A DNA stretch of 64,000 bases. It comes from Alnus glutinosa (taxonomy: Eukaryota > Streptophyta > Magnoliopsida > Fagales > Betulaceae). The notes beneath the pieces are model-generated. The model saw only the letters and a program-made list of their open reading frames with translations, was not told the DNA's origin and made no database searches. Shown here piece after piece: positions 1 to 11,141 of the stretch. The DNA lies in contig NC_084894.1 of assembly GCF_958979055.1 (NCBI RefSeq), positions 22,661,616-22,725,615 of the forward strand. The letters are read 5' to 3'. The translations under genes were made by a program, and so were the position numbers. Position 1 is the first letter of the stretch. The number at the start of each line of letters is the position of its first letter.

Positions 1-600
1 TATTTTAAATAAATAAAAAATTAGTTTCATAAACATACCATCAGCGTGTCCCACATAGTCTTCTTAATCTGTTTATCTACCCTCGCCCATTCATCCCGCA
101 TATGTATGAAAAACCCGCTCCTCACAAGCATTCCCGTAGCACACCTAAAACGATTGCAGGCTCGTCCTACGGGTTGTGTTGTAGCATTGTACTGCAACAC
201 AATCTTCTTCCTTCTCTGGAGCATCCAATTTCTCTCCGGGTCCCTAATAACCTCATAATAGATGCTCCCGTCTGGATTGTACCATAATCAAAGAATATAA
301 AACATTTAATTTAATATACTTAAAAACTAAATTATATTAATAAATGATATAATTCAATTTATGTTTTTTTCAAACTTAATATTAATTATTGGTAAAATAA
401 TAGGAGTTTCAATGATGCGTGTCCGAACGGCCACATGTATAAATACACGTGGCCACACGGCCACGTTTATAAATCCACGTGGCCGAACGTCTCCCAGCTG
501 CATGCTGCCACGTTATCACTATGACATGTGGCTATCTGGACATGTGGCTACAGTAACCACTATTGTAGCCACGTGGCGAATGACAAGTTTTTTTGTAGTG
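1..600 (-). mobile_element. CACTA-type transposon, right-end remnant
   Basis: The segment ends at 591-600 with TTTTGTAGTG, the complement of the CACTA terminus CACTACAAAA. Inside the end (about 420-580) lie repeated GCCACGTGG/ACACGTGGC motifs, as in CACTA subterminal repeats. Positions 27-224 on the minus strand encode a peptide with [15 protein letters not shown] and [13 protein letters not shown], matching a second copy at 19286-19510, so this is an exon fragment of a TNPA-like accessory gene. The whole segment is nearly identical to 21359-21958. The element runs off the left edge of the window, so its other end cannot be seen. Confidence 0.8.
430..585. repeat. Subterminal G-box-like repeat array of the CACTA end
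   Basis: Several copies in both orientations of a short motif around CACGTGGC occur, for example ACACGTGGCCACACGGCCACG and CCACGTGGCCGAAC. They probably served as transposase-binding subterminal repeats. CACGTG is also the core of plant G-boxes, so the array could bind bZIP or bHLH factors; that is inference. Confidence 0.6.
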
Positions 601-1523
601 TGGGAGGTGAAGATTTTGACCGTAGAATGGTGAAGCATTTCGTTCAAGAGTTCGACGCAATGCATAAGAAGAAAATTACTGGAGTTAAGGCTCTTGGGAA
701 GTTGCGGACTAATTGTGAAATGGCTAAGAGGAACCTGTCATCTAATATTCGAACAAGTATTATGATTGACTCTTTGTATGAGGATACTGACTTCCAATTA
801 AACATCACCCGAGCCAGGTTTGAGGAGCTTAACATGGACTTATTCTTGAAGTGTATAGAGCCTGTCGAGAAGTGTTTGAGGGATGCAAAGATGGATAAGA
901 GCAATGTCGATGATGTGGTTCTGGTTGGAGGGTCGACTAGGATCCCCAAGGTTCAGCAATTGTTGCAGGACTTCTTCGATGGGAAGAAGCTCTGCAAAAG
1001 GATTAATGTCGATGAGGCGGTTGCCTATGGTGCTCCTGTTCCGGCTGCAATCCTCAGCCATGAGGCTAATGCGAAGGTGTAGAACTTGTTGTTGCTGGAT
1101 GTCACTTCTTTTTCCCTTGGTTTGGAGACTGTTGGAGATGGCATGAATGTGTTGAGTCCGAGAAACACTGACATTCCGACTAAGAAGGAGCAAGTTTTCT
1201 CAACCAACTCTGACAACCAGCCCAGTATGCTGATCCAGGTGTACGAGGGTGAATGAAGCAGAACTAGTGACAACAACTTGCTGGGCAAGTTCGAGTTATC
1301 TAGCATTCCTCCTGCTTCTAAGGGAGTTCCTCAAATCCATCTGTGCGTTGAGATTAATGCCAACGGTATTTTGGATGTCTCTGCCGAGGATAAAACCACT
1401 GGAAATAAGAGCAAAACTACAATCACCAATACGGGCTGGCTCTCCAGGGAAGAGATGGAGAAGTTAGTGGAGGAGGTTGAGAAGTACAAGGATGAGGACA
1501 AGGAGTATAACATGAAGGGCTAG
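601..1523 (+). pseudogene. 5'-truncated cytosolic HSP70 pseudogene (unit A)
   Basis: Starting exactly at the CACTA end, the frame reads [17 protein letters not shown] and continues through the rest of an HSP70 nucleotide-binding domain ([27 protein letters not shown]), the interdomain linker (NLLLLDVT) and the beta substrate-binding domain ([30 protein letters not shown]). It stops in the first lid helix ([14 protein letters not shown]). Exon 1 and the first half of the nucleotide-binding domain are missing. In-frame stops occur at 1080-1082 (TAG where CAG is usual), 1254-1256 (TGA from CGA) and 1521-1523. The unit B copy has the same three stops, so the gene was dead before the duplication. 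Confidence 0.95.
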
Positions 1524-2041
1524 GCAAGTGTTTTTACATATTTTCTTGTTTTCAATTATGTGTGGATGCAATCTTAACATGATAATCTATTTTAAAAAAA
1601 AAAAAATAGAACCAATAATTTTCAAATTTAATACAAGAACCTTAAAAAAAAAAAAAAAACAAATTGACTGTCTTAATTACAAGGTATAAATTAGATACAC
1701 TTGTTGGAACTCCCTAAATTCAATTGAAATCAACAAAAGCATCTAATGGGTATATCGAAAATTGTCAATTTCATCAAACCACGAACACCTATCGATACCC
1801 ATTCATAATTAATTCAGAGCCATTATCAATGACCACATGTATCCATGAGCAACAATGTAAGCCACGCGTCTCTCCATCAAGCTACACATCTCAATCCCAT
1901 ATGAATGGGTATCGACATAATAAACAACATCAACATAAGCAATTTTAACTGTCTCTATAGCATACCTCTTCTGGGTTTGGTGCCAACCTTAACAACTGAA
2001 GCTGTTTTTTTTTTTTTTTTTTTTTTTGTATTCGTTTCCTC
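1524..2041. other. Intergenic, no gene seen
   Basis: AT-rich sequence with A-runs near 1590 and 1645 and a 23-base T-run near 2006-2029. No open frame with recognisable similarity. It is shared with unit B at 22882-23399. Confidence 0.6.
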
Positions 2042-2296
2042 CTACGGTGGGAACAAAACCCCATCAATCCCTTGCACCAAAATTCTCCCGTCCGTGTATA
2101 TATCGGGGTCAAACAGATAAGCAAACCCATCTCCTTGACCGAATTTCACAGACCCATCAGCCTCCTGAGCCACAACCTTGTGCGGCAATTGCAGAGTATC
2201 ATACCGGATCTTCCAAACCGTCAAACAACTTTGTACATACTCTCCTCGGTTTGGTACTCTTGAAAGACACTGCCAAGGGTTGTTGCCACCACCCAT
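2042..2296 (-). pseudogene. FLA: Fasciclin-like arabinogalactan protein (FLA) gene fragment
   Basis: The minus strand encodes 84 residues with YDTLQLPHKVVAQEADGSVK, then KFGQGDGFAYLFDPDIYTDG and VQGIDGVLFPP. This resembles the region just after a fasciclin domain in the plant FLA15-18 group (cell-surface, secreted adhesion proteins). There is no signal peptide, no complete fasciclin domain and no obvious promoter. On the minus strand it runs straight into an A-run (the T-run at 2006-2029), which could be a retroposed tail or chance. Unit B carries the same fragment. Family assignment rests on recalled conserved motifs. Confidence 0.7.
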
Positions 2297-3484
2297 TCCA
2301 CGGCTTCACCCCTTTCACTAACCATCCTCACCGATTCCTTTATCACACCATCTCTCTATCGTTCTCTCTCTCTCTCTCTCGCTCTGCTCATTCTCTCTCA
2401 ACCCTTCTCTCTATAGTTCTCTTTGGTCTGGTGTGAGTTACAGAAAGAAAATAAAGAGGGGGAATCTCCAATGAATGAAAGTAAAGGAGGCATTCTTGTA
2501 AGAAGGCAAAGGAAAATGAAGCTGTTAAGATTAGAACCACGGATCAAGGCAACTATCCAGCACTGTGAACTTAAGTTGAAGTGCGTATTTTGGTCAATAT
2601 TTTAGTGAAAATAGAAACCTATTTTCGAAAACAGGTTGAAATTGTTTCCTGTTTTCGTGTTTCTCTTTGTTTTTGTTTCTAAAACAAGTAGCCAGACGCC
2701 TCTCTACAGTGATGAAACATGTTTTGCTGTTTTGGAAACATAAAACCTGTTTCCAAAACAGTTTGCCAAATAGGCTCTCTATTGCCCCCCCGGCCCGCCC
2801 CCCCCCCCCCTCCCCAAAAAAAATAAAAATAAGGAGGATTGATTTTGGGTAATTACAACTTGAAGAAAGAGATCATAGAGTAGTGGAGCTCGAGCCACAT
2901 TCATTTGTCATGCATTACATTTAGAGATAACAATTTGTACTCGTATATAATTAAAGTCGTGTTGAGTTATGAATATAAAACGAATATATCAATCTTAATT
3001 CGATTCATTTAATTAAACAGGTCAAACTTTTCAATCATAATTCGCTAGTTTCATGTTGGGTTCGAGTTTAGTTTGTGAGTCGTGTAAAAAATTGGCAGCC
3101 CTAAATGTCGCGTATAGGGTTTGAACTGTGTTAAAACATGCATGAATATAAGACTATATATAAAGGTCAACCATAACGTGACTCATTTAATTAAACGGAT
3201 TAATTTATTAACTGCAACCTACAAATGTATTATTGAGTTCACATCAAATTCGCTAGTCGTGTTAATAATGAGTGTAATATAAACATCTTCCGTGTTATCT
3301 AAATATTAAATCTTAAATCAATTACATGAAATGATCGCATTTCATTTCAAATGGATCGGATCATAGGAATCATGAATTTGTTAAAAGAAAATGTAAGGTA
3401 TAAAAATGTTCACATATTTAGCAGCTAATTAACGGGCATTTAAAGAAATTAACGGAGTTGAAATCTCCCCTCTTCCATTCCAGA

Positions 3485-3524
<40 letters not shown>

Positions 3525-3547
3525 GAGATTGATTAGCGAGGCCGAGA
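2297..3547. other. Intergenic, no intact gene
   Basis: Holds C-rich and A-rich homopolymer runs near 2787-2825 and a CT microsatellite at 3488-3521. The region 2610-2780 has imperfect repeats of a GTTTCCTGTTTTCG-like motif in both orientations, possibly a decayed MITE. No coding similarity recognised. Unit B has the same sequence with shorter or longer homopolymers. Confidence 0.5.
3488..3521 (+). repeat. (CT)n microsatellite
   Basis: About 17 consecutive CT units just upstream of the MFS-like exon, in the position of a 5' leader. The unit B copy (24834-24852) is much shorter, so it is length-variable between duplicates. Confidence 0.9.
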
Positions 3548-3667
3548 ATGAAGCTCTTCTACTTCTTGGTGTTCGGTGCTCTCACGGCATTAGAGCTTAG
3601 CAAAACCAGCAAAGATCCAATCAACGCTTTAGATGTGGCATCTTTGCCTAATATCTTATCTAGCTAG
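3548..3667 (+). pseudogene. First-exon fragment of an MFSD5-like (molybdate-anion transporter-like) gene
   Basis: A 39-codon frame begins MKLFYFLVFGALTALELSKT and continues KDPINALD before stopping. This resembles the N-terminus of plant MFSD5-type major facilitator proteins: first transmembrane segment followed by ELSK(T/S)NKDRIN. A CT-rich leader directly precedes the ATG, as in many plant genes. No further exons are visible. The unit B copy differs by few bases, with ACG to ACT-type changes near codon 13. Identification is by motif recall and moderate. Confidence 0.5.
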
Positions 3668-5116
3668 GTTTTCATTTTGAAGCTAAATTTAGGTTCAGTT
3701 TGTTTCAACGTAAATATTTTTTCTTAAAAATATTTTCAATGAAATCAAAAAATGATTTTAGCTGAAAATATTTGTTAACATTTGATTCGTACGAAAAATA
3801 AGCGACAGCAGGCAATGGCCGACGTCCTCTGACGGCGGCCAAAAATGGCCAATGACTTATGGCAACCTCCGGCAAACACCTGCGTCAAATTTTGGTGACA
3901 TACAGTGAATTCTAGCAGTAGATTTCAGCGGTCTTGGTGGTGGATTTTGGCAACAGACCCTGATGAACTCCGCACAATCGGCCGGTGGCAAATTGTAGTG
4001 AACTCCGGCAGGCGGTAAGCTCCAACGACCTCCGACGGCTACGAAGAATGAACTACGAAAGAGAGTGCATACGAGAAGGAGAAACCTACCACAGGTTTAG
4101 TGGTGCATGTTTCTTTTCCAATATACTAGCATTTTTTTTTATGGCAGATTAGTCTATTGAATCCTACATCAAGGGCTCAAACCAGGGGATGGTTCCCCCC
4201 TCCCATTTGGCCTTCTGGTCGGCCGAACCAACCCAGACATTTTATTTTTTTTGTTGCTTTCCTTTTATTATTTTTTAAAAAAATTATTTTGTATTAATGA
4301 ATTGTATGAGACAATTGTCAAATTGTAATTAGACTTGACTTGACACGCCGTTAACTTATTGGACGTAACGTAAAGGAAAGTACGAAATGTGTGTATTAAG
4401 TATCCACATATACCATTTATTGTACTTTTTGAAATTGAGGGGTCTTTTTTATTTTGCGTTAAACTATATGTACTAATAAAGTAATTGACCCTAATATTTT
4501 TCATAAACATTAAAACTAGGTATAGAATATTAACACGTTATAGGTAAAAAGAAAATTAGACAAAAATATCATATTATAATTGATTTATTTTGCACCATCC
4601 ATAGTAACGTCAGCAATCTACGTCACCTTCTATATGAGTTGCTTGGGTCATAGATAAAGTTGGATTTTATTTATTTTTTTATTTTTTATTTTTATAAAGA
4701 GAGAACTTGTTGGAGAAGTATTAGATCGGGATTGGGGATCAATCATTTTGAATTCTATCTAGACAGGTGGGTTCAGACAACTCTCTATCATATGATGTTG
4801 CCTTATTATCTTGCAATAAACAATTTATTTATTTATTTATTTTAATTTAATAAATAAAAAATTATTACAAAAAATTTCTTCTCGCTTCAGATTAGAATAA
4901 AAGAGAGAGTGAACAATTTTAAAATTAAAAAATTGATGAGCTTCTCAACATTATACCCAAAATAAAAATACAATGCAGCAAATAACAGAAAATAGGCCAA
5001 CTCGATCCTTTAAATCTTGGTCACAAAACCAATAACAAACACCACAGATTAGTGTTCGAAGAAGCTGGCCAAAAAGGGGTGCAATAAGCATTTGAATTTG
5101 TAACAATAAAGAATAA
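3668..5116. other. Intergenic, no gene seen
   Basis: Mixed AT-rich sequence with a locally GC-richer patch around 3800-4090 containing repeated GGCGG and CCGGC words but no sustained frame. The patch may be decayed coding DNA that I cannot identify. At 4591-4600 a single CCATCC marks the site where unit B has 279 extra bases. Confidence 0.5.
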
Positions 5117-5378
5117 GGGGGGTGTTTGGTAACATATATATCATTCCCCTCATTTATTTTTACTTATCCTAAAAATAATTAACTTCAAAACATTTTAATT
5201 TTTTTTACTTTTTATATCACATTAATAAATTTTTTTTATTAATATTCAAATAAAAAAAATCACTACAACACAAAATTTTTTCAAATTTTCTTACAAATTC
5301 TTTTTACTTTAATATATCACATCAATCACTTCTTACTACTACTTGAAAAAAATTCAACAATTTTTACCAAACAAACTC
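5117..5378. mobile_element. MITE, GTGTTTGGTAAC family
   Basis: The segment begins GGGGTGTTTGGTAAC and ends TTTTTACCAAACAAACTC, imperfect terminal inverted repeats around an AT-rich centre with no coding capacity. Related copies occur near 26735, 27919, 29260 and 49890. Superfamily is uncertain (hAT- or PIF-like). Confidence 0.55.
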
Positions 5379-5494
5379 AGAGACGTCGATTGACAATAGA
5401 TTAGGAAAAGAATGAAAGCCCATCGATTGACAATCGTACGAAAAAGTGGAAAAGGAATCAAATATGCCCTAACTGAAAAGCTAGTCATGTAAAC

Positions 5495-5690
5495 CGAAGT
5501 GCAAACTTCTGTGCCCAATGCTCATCATGTGGCAAATTGGGCCGCAACCAGAATTCATTCTGACTGCATTCTCATTCTTTCCCCTCTATCCACATCTTTT
5601 CCTCCATGTTTTGGAAAAGACTCCCCCTCCACTTTCTTTATTCCTTAAGTTTTTGTTTTCTTCAAATGTACTCACAAAAAAAAAAAAAAT
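5495..5690. other. Unit A-specific insertion of about 0.2 kb
   Basis: Relative to unit B (around 29800) unit A has roughly 190 extra bases upstream of its HSP70 gene, ending in a 14-base A-run just before GGACAAACAAGACTG. The A-tail suggests a retroposed piece, but no source gene or clear target duplication was recognised. Confidence 0.4.
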
Positions 5691-5902
5691 GGACAAACAA
5701 GACTGAAAGACTTGCGAGCCAAGTTTACCAGCTCTGCATTTCCATGCACAGTCGATCGGACCACAGTACAAATGCAACTCCTCCATTACTATATTACTTA
5801 GTTAGCCCTCTCCACTCCCCAGTGATCTTTCTCTTTACAAATATTCCAAGAGGTTTCTTCCTTGTTTTTCACTATCTTTTTTCCTGTCAATTCTTGTAAG
5901 CT

Positions 5903-8497
5903 ATGGCTGGGAAAGGCCAGGGTCCGGCGATTGGGATCGATTTGGGAACATGCTACTCCTGCGTGGCAGTTTGGAAAAATAATCGGGTGGAGATCATACC
6001 CAATGATCTTGGGAACCGAAAAACACCTTCTTATGTAGCTTTCAATGAGACTCACCGTTTGATCGGTGATGGGGCCATGGGCCAGACAGCCAGGAATCCT
6101 ACCAACACTGTTTTTGGTGAGTTACGCTCGAGTATATATACATTTTAGAGTTTTACATTCAAAACTTTGGTTATTTGTTTTCTGTATATATGGGTTCTGT
6201 AATTCTGTTAGCTTGCTTGGTCAATGACGTTAGTTATTGCGGAGGAAGGAGAGAATTTTTTTTGGATTTGTTCTTTCTTTTCTTTTTTATGTTGTTTTGG
6301 TTTCTTTCATGATAATAAAGAGGAAAATTGTTTTAAGTTGTTGGGGTCTTTCTTTTGCTTCGGGCGAATCCGTAAGTAGCATAAAAAGTTGACATTTTTT
6401 GCTTTCTAACGAGTCCAAAACAAATTAAGGTGACAAAATGTACTTATTGTGAAGCGAAGAATGTTTAATGTGATGACTTGTTTACATGTTGAAACTGCAT
6501 GTCGGTGGTTTGAAGACACTAAACGTTTGATTGGAATGCGATTCAATGATGACGAAGTGCAACATGACATGAAATTGTGGCCATTCAAGGTGATTGCTGA
6601 CCCTGATAATGGGAGGCCCATTATTGTTGTTACCTACAAGTACGAGGAAAAGCAGTTTCTGGCTGAAGAAATCTCTTCAATGATTCTCATAAAGATGAAG
6701 GAGATTGCAGAGGCTTATTGTGGTTCAAAGATCAACAATGCTGTTGTCTCTGTTCCTGCTCGTTTCAATCACTCACAACGTCAAGCCACAATGGATGCTG
6801 GTGTCATTGCCGGCCTAAATGTGATGCGTATTATCAATGAGCCAACTGCTGCTGCTATTGCATATGGGCGTGACAAGGAGAGTCGTGCTGGTGAGAAGAT
6901 TGTGCTCATCTTTGATCTTGGTGGTGGCACGTTGGATGTCTCACTTCTCGCCATGGAAGAGGGTATCTTTGAAGTGAAAGCTACAGCTGGTGATACCCAC
7001 TTGGGAGGTAAAGATTTTGACTGTATGATGGTCGAACATTTTTGTGGAGAGTTCAACGAAAAGTATAAGAAGAAAATTACTGGAGGCAAGGCTCTTCGGA
7101 AGTTGTGGACTGCCTGTGAAAGGGCTAAGAGGACTCTGTCATCTAGTACTCTAACAAGTATTGAGATTGATTCTTTGTACGATGGTATTGACTTCTACTC
7201 AAGCATCAGCCGAGCCAGGTTTGAGGAGCTGAATAAGAAATTATTCTGGAAGTGTATAGAGCCTGTTGAGAAGTGTTTGAAGGATGCAAAAATGGATAAG
7301 AGCAGTGTCCATGATGTGGTTCTGGTTGGGGGGTCTTCCAGGATCCCCAGGGTTCAGAAATTGCTGCAGAACTACTTCAAGGGGAAAGAGCTTTGCAAAA
7401 GGATTAACCCTGATGAGGCTGTTGCTTATGGTGCTGCTGTTCAGGCTGCAATTCTTAACGATGAGGCTAGTAAGAAGGTGAAGGACATCTTGTGCCTGGA
7501 TGTCACTCCTCTATCCCTTGGTCTGAAGACTTATGGTGATGTCATGAGTGTGCTGATTCCGAAAAACACCATCATTCCCGCCAAGAAGGAGGAGAACTTC
7601 TCAACCAAAACTGAAAACCAGGATAGTGTGTCCATACATGTGTATGAGGGTGAAAGTATCAGAACCCAATACAACTACTTGCTGGGCAAATTTGAGCTCT
7701 CGGGTATTCGTCCTGCTCCTAGTGGAGTTCCACAAATCACTGTTTGTTTTGACATTGATGCTGATGGTATCTTGAGCGCCTCTGCCAAGGACCAAGCCAC
7801 AGGAAAGAAGAATGAAATTACAATCACCAATACGGGCAGGCTCTCCAAGGAAAAGATCAAGAAGTTAGTGCGGAAGGCTAAGAAGTACAAGGCTGAGGAT
7901 GAGGAGCATAACAGGAAGGTCGATACAAAGAATGCACTGGAGAACTACGCCTACAACATGAGGAACACATTTAAAGAGGAAAAGTTTGCAGCCAAGGTCC
8001 CATCTGCTAACAGGGAGAAGATTGACAATGCAATTGAGCAGGCTATCGATTGGGTTGAACGGAACCAACTTGCTGAGGCAGATGAATTTCAGTTGAAGAT
8101 GAGCGAGCTGGAGAACATATGCAACCCGGTCATTTCCAAGATTGAGCAAGGTTCTGATGGTGATGACATGGGTGGAGCTGCGCAAGAGGACAAGGAGCCT
8201 GGGAGGGAGATTAAGAACCAGGCACAGGAGGCAGAGCAGTACGTGGGTCAGGATGAGGAGCATAAGAAGGAGAAAATTGAGGAGGAGAAGAAGGCTGAGA
8301 AGGTGATTAAGAACAAGAAGAAGGATAAGGAGCCTGAGAAGGAGATTAAGAACGAGGTGCAGGAGGCTGAGAAGTACATGGTTCAGGATAAGGAGCACGA
8401 GAAGGAGAAGATCGAGAAGAAGGTGAAGAAGGATAAGAAGGCCATGGCCACGCAAGCTGATAAGGAACCTGAGAGGGAGATTAAGAACCAGGCATAG
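5903..8497 (+). CDS. HSP70: Divergent cytosolic-type HSP70, C-terminally truncated (unit A)
   Basis: Exon 1 is 5903-6116 and exon 2 is 6516-8497; the 399-bp intron splits the Asp codon after NTVF, the conserved plant HSP70 intron site. The predicted protein has 731 residues. Kept ATPase features are [15 protein letters not shown] (catalytic Lys), NEPTAAA and FDLGGGT. Departures from the family include [15 protein letters not shown] where [15 protein letters not shown] is usual, TQYNYL for TRDNNL, and Tyr and Lys at the two substrate-arch positions. One full lid (through [10 protein letters not shown]) is followed by two 45-residue Lys/Glu-rich units and the start of a third, where CAG has become TAG (8495-8497). 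There is no EEVD. A folded chaperone core is possible, but the accumulated changes suggest decay. Compare the intact copy at 30021. Confidence 0.85.
6117..6515 (+). other. Intron of the unit A HSP70
   Basis: Donor GTGAGT follows the Phe of NTVF; the acceptor is TTTGAAG rather than the usual CAG. Reading frames join as G|AC (Asp), as in canonical plant HSP70s. The same AAG acceptor is used in the copies at 30021 and 50812. Confidence 0.75.
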
Positions 8498-8693
8498 GAG
8501 GCTGAGAAGAATCCGAGATGTGAAGAATGCTTTGGCAAAGACTGAAGATGAAATTTAGCAGACCATCCACTGGCTTGAAAGGAACCAGCATGTGGAGGCA
8601 CATGAGTTTGACAATAGGATGAAGGAGCTGGAGGGCATTTGTTACCCTTTCATTGCCAAGATGTACCAAGGAGCAGGGAGTGATAAGAGTTGA
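8498..8693 (+). pseudogene. Decayed second-lid coding remnant of the unit A HSP70
   Basis: Beyond the stop, sequence still matches the unit B gene (EAEK, then [45 protein letters not shown]). A 122-bp block equal to 32626-32747 is missing after GCTGAGAAG, shifting the frame, and a further TAG occurs in GAAATTTAGCAG. This is the lost C-terminal lid. Confidence 0.85.
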
Positions 8694-9420
8694 TAGATTT
8701 AGCATCTCACGGGCCTATTAAAGTCTCCATCTGTAAATTTGTTTCTAACTCATGAAGAATGTCATTGTGATCTTTTTATTTTTATTTTTCTGGGCATTAT
8801 AATATGACTTTTGTTTGTGGGTATTACTGGGTAGAGGGTTGCAGGCTGAGTCTATTATTGTATTGCAAATATAAATCATAACTCGTTGCATTTTAGGTGT
8901 TCTTGAGTTGGGCATTTTAACTTTCATTTCGTGTTGTGGGTAACAGAAGCAAGTGAGAGCCCACTTCGGTGGGCTTAATTATATAATGAAAATAATTTGT
9001 ACATGAATCTAGCACAAATTTGAATTTTAGTGCTGTACAATAATAATAATATTAAGGCATGTTAGCATAGAACACCGAAAAAGTTTAAAATGAAAACAGC
9101 ATACCCCACGCTATTCCATTCAACAGAGGAAGTGATGAACAAAATACCCGTTACCTCGTTCAAGAGATTCGAAGTCCACTGTTCGCCCCCTCTCCTCGGC
9201 GGAGCCACCTCTCCCTTCCTCCGCCAAATGCCACTGCCAAACAAAAACGAGCCTTCTCTATTAATTAAGATGAAACATGATCTGCAAAAGGACCCTCAAA
9301 TCAAGCATGAAAATCAGCCGCAGAATCCAGCAAAACCCTCCACAATTCATGCTGACTTGCTCTCTCACAGCAGCCTGCAGTAGCCTACCTCCTTGATTCT
9401 TGGTGCATACTCAAGCCCCA
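8694..9420. other. HSP70 3' flank and intergenic
   Basis: Matches 32932-33658 in unit B nearly base for base; probable 3' untranslated region followed by non-coding sequence. The frame at 9090-9383 is open in both units but has no recognised similarity and differs in reading details, so it is not called. Confidence 0.5.
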
Positions 9421-9601
9421 TGTCATCCGGAGTGCTCACCAACGTTTTATGGGATGTGCTCCCCTTTATTAGTTTATATATTGTTCTATCTTGTAACCAA
9501 AATATATAATGAAAACTAGACAAAATGTAGTCCTTTAGTTGACCCTCGTGTTCTCTTCTTCTTCCTTTACAAGCTTCCATCTCCTTGCCTTTATTTTTAC
9601 A
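9421..9601 (+). mobile_element. 5' LTR (3' part) of a small Copia/TRIM-like retroelement
   Basis: The segment ends TTTATTTTTACA and is immediately followed by a perfect initiator-Met tRNA primer-binding site. It contains a TATATATTGTTC region and AATATATAATGAAAA, typical of LTR transcription and polyadenylation zones. The true 5' boundary is undetermined. The last 56 bases recur at 9966-10022. Confidence 0.6.
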
Positions 9602-9613
9602 TGGTATCAGAGC
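9602..9613 (+). other. Primer-binding site, tRNA-iMet type
   Basis: TGGTATCAGAGC is the standard plant LTR-retroelement primer-binding site complementary to the 3' end of initiator methionine tRNA. In unit B it has one change (33840-33851, TGGTATCATAGC). Confidence 0.85.
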
Positions 9614-10022
9614 CTTCAAAATCGACCAACGTCGTCTTCTTTTTCTTCCTGTAGCTTCTCTGCGTCTTTCTGTCAAACACCTTAGCTACAGCCCCTGAGA
9701 CCCTGCACGGCCAGCATCCAAACCACTCTCTTTCTCTTTGTAGAGAAGAAGCCACGCCCAGCAGCCCAACATGTCCCGCAGCCAAGTCACCCTCTTCCTC
9801 TCTGTTGCAAGTGGAAGACTTCAAAAGCCTTCTTCAACAGTATACTTGCACACTTCAAAAGTCACCAGCTGTTGCAGAAGATTGCACCATGTGCCAATCT
9901 GATCTTAAGCCACTCTCATCACATCTTCTTTTTGCCCCAGTCTGGTCGCTGTCCGTCTCAACAAGCTCGTGTTCGCTTCTTCTTCCTTTACAAGCTTCCA
10001 TCTCCTTGTCTTTATTTTTACA
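9614..10022 (+). mobile_element. Internal part and 3' LTR fragment of the same retroelement
   Basis: About 350 bases of non-coding internal sequence lead to 9966-10022, which repeats the last 56 bases of the upstream LTR and also ends TTTATTTTTACA. No gag or pol frame fits, so this is TRIM-like or a heavily deleted Copia element. Confidence 0.5.
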
Positions 10023-10059
10023 TTCTCCACATCTCCACATTTTGAGTACATGTGTATAA

Positions 10060-10406
10060 GAGCAGTAGCTAGACAAGAAAATGTTCAGAGGAATAGCCAT
10101 GTACGTAGAATCAAGTCTATCTTCCAACTTCAAAATTAGCAAGACTTGAACATTCAGTGAGAAGGCAGACCATTGTTGCCGAGTTGGGTTCAACACTTCA
10201 AACTCATCAGCCGAGACAAGTATGTCACGAAAAAAGCCCAACATCTCCACCAAATTCCGTTCTTTCCCCACACCCCATTTATCATCGCAGTCCAACAAAA
10301 ACACATTCCTTTTTCGCAGATTTTTTTCAAACAAATCCCTTGCCCTTTCAACCTCTGTTATGGGTCCATACAGGACGGTGCCAGACATTTTAATTGAAGG
10401 GGCCAA
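10060..10406 (-). pseudogene. Unrecognised gene fragment, conserved in both units
   Basis: The minus strand encodes ERARDLFEKNLRKRNVFLLD, then CDDKWGVGKERNLVEMLGFF, RDILVSADEFEVLNPTRQQW and LEDRLDSTYMAIPLN. The composition looks like a real, soluble, helical protein rather than chance, and unit B keeps the same frame from its Met at 34536. I do not recognise the family. The frame then runs into the LTR remnant, so at best an exon fragment survives. Confidence 0.35.
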
Positions 10407-11141
10407 ATAAATTTTTTTTTTTAATTATTATTATTATTATTATTATTATTATTGTTATTATTTTCATTTTTAAGTAAGGGTTAAAGTATATGTATATTTA
10501 TAACTATATATAAAGCCAAATTTTAAGTAAATAAAATATAACCCAATCTTTCTATTTTTATTATTCCCTTTAAATAAAAAGAAATTAATAAGCAAAATTG
10601 AAAAGAAAGTTTTTTGATAAAAAAAAAATAAATAAATAAAGAAAAGAAGAAGAAGAAGAAGAAGAAGAAGAAGAAGAAGAAGAGGAGGAGTAAAGAAAAC
10701 AACTATTCAAAGATTCAAAAAATGAAAAAAAGAATGTCTCAGTTTTTGTACTGAAAATTGAGAAAATTCAGTTGGATGAATTATATGCTTCTCAGTGCTC
10801 ATAATGCTTTACTTGGATGACATAACTCTTTAAGTTAACATTCTCTTACTTCTTTTGTTAGAACATCTCACTCTAACTAATACAGTAGTCCACTTACTGT
10901 AATATAAAACACAATATATTCTACACAAAACACATTCTATTAAACGCAACACAAAACAAATGAAACGCATATCTTCTAGACTTTTCTAATGTCATCTAGC
11001 TATATTGAAATGACTCCTCATTTTACGTTATATTTACCACACATCTTTAGGAAATTGAGCTTTGCCACTGCTTTACTAAACCCTTTCATTTACTTTGAAC
11101 AAAACATATGTAACTTTGTAAAGCTCATTTCATTGTTACCC
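10407..11141. other. Intergenic with microsatellites
   Basis: Contains (ATT)n near 10424-10462 and (AAG)n near 10646-10685, both much reduced or replaced by A-runs in unit B. No gene seen. Confidence 0.6.

Noticed and set aside
5821-5850. Possible heat-shock element TTCCAAGAGGTTTC before the unit A HSP70
   Set aside because: The central GAA unit is not met with correct spacing (AGAG), so it is at best degenerate.
9090-9383. 97-codon plus-strand frame after the unit A HSP70 (139 codons in unit B)
   Set aside because: The frame is open in both units, but length differs through a substitution and no family is recognised; more likely non-coding flank and LTR sequence.
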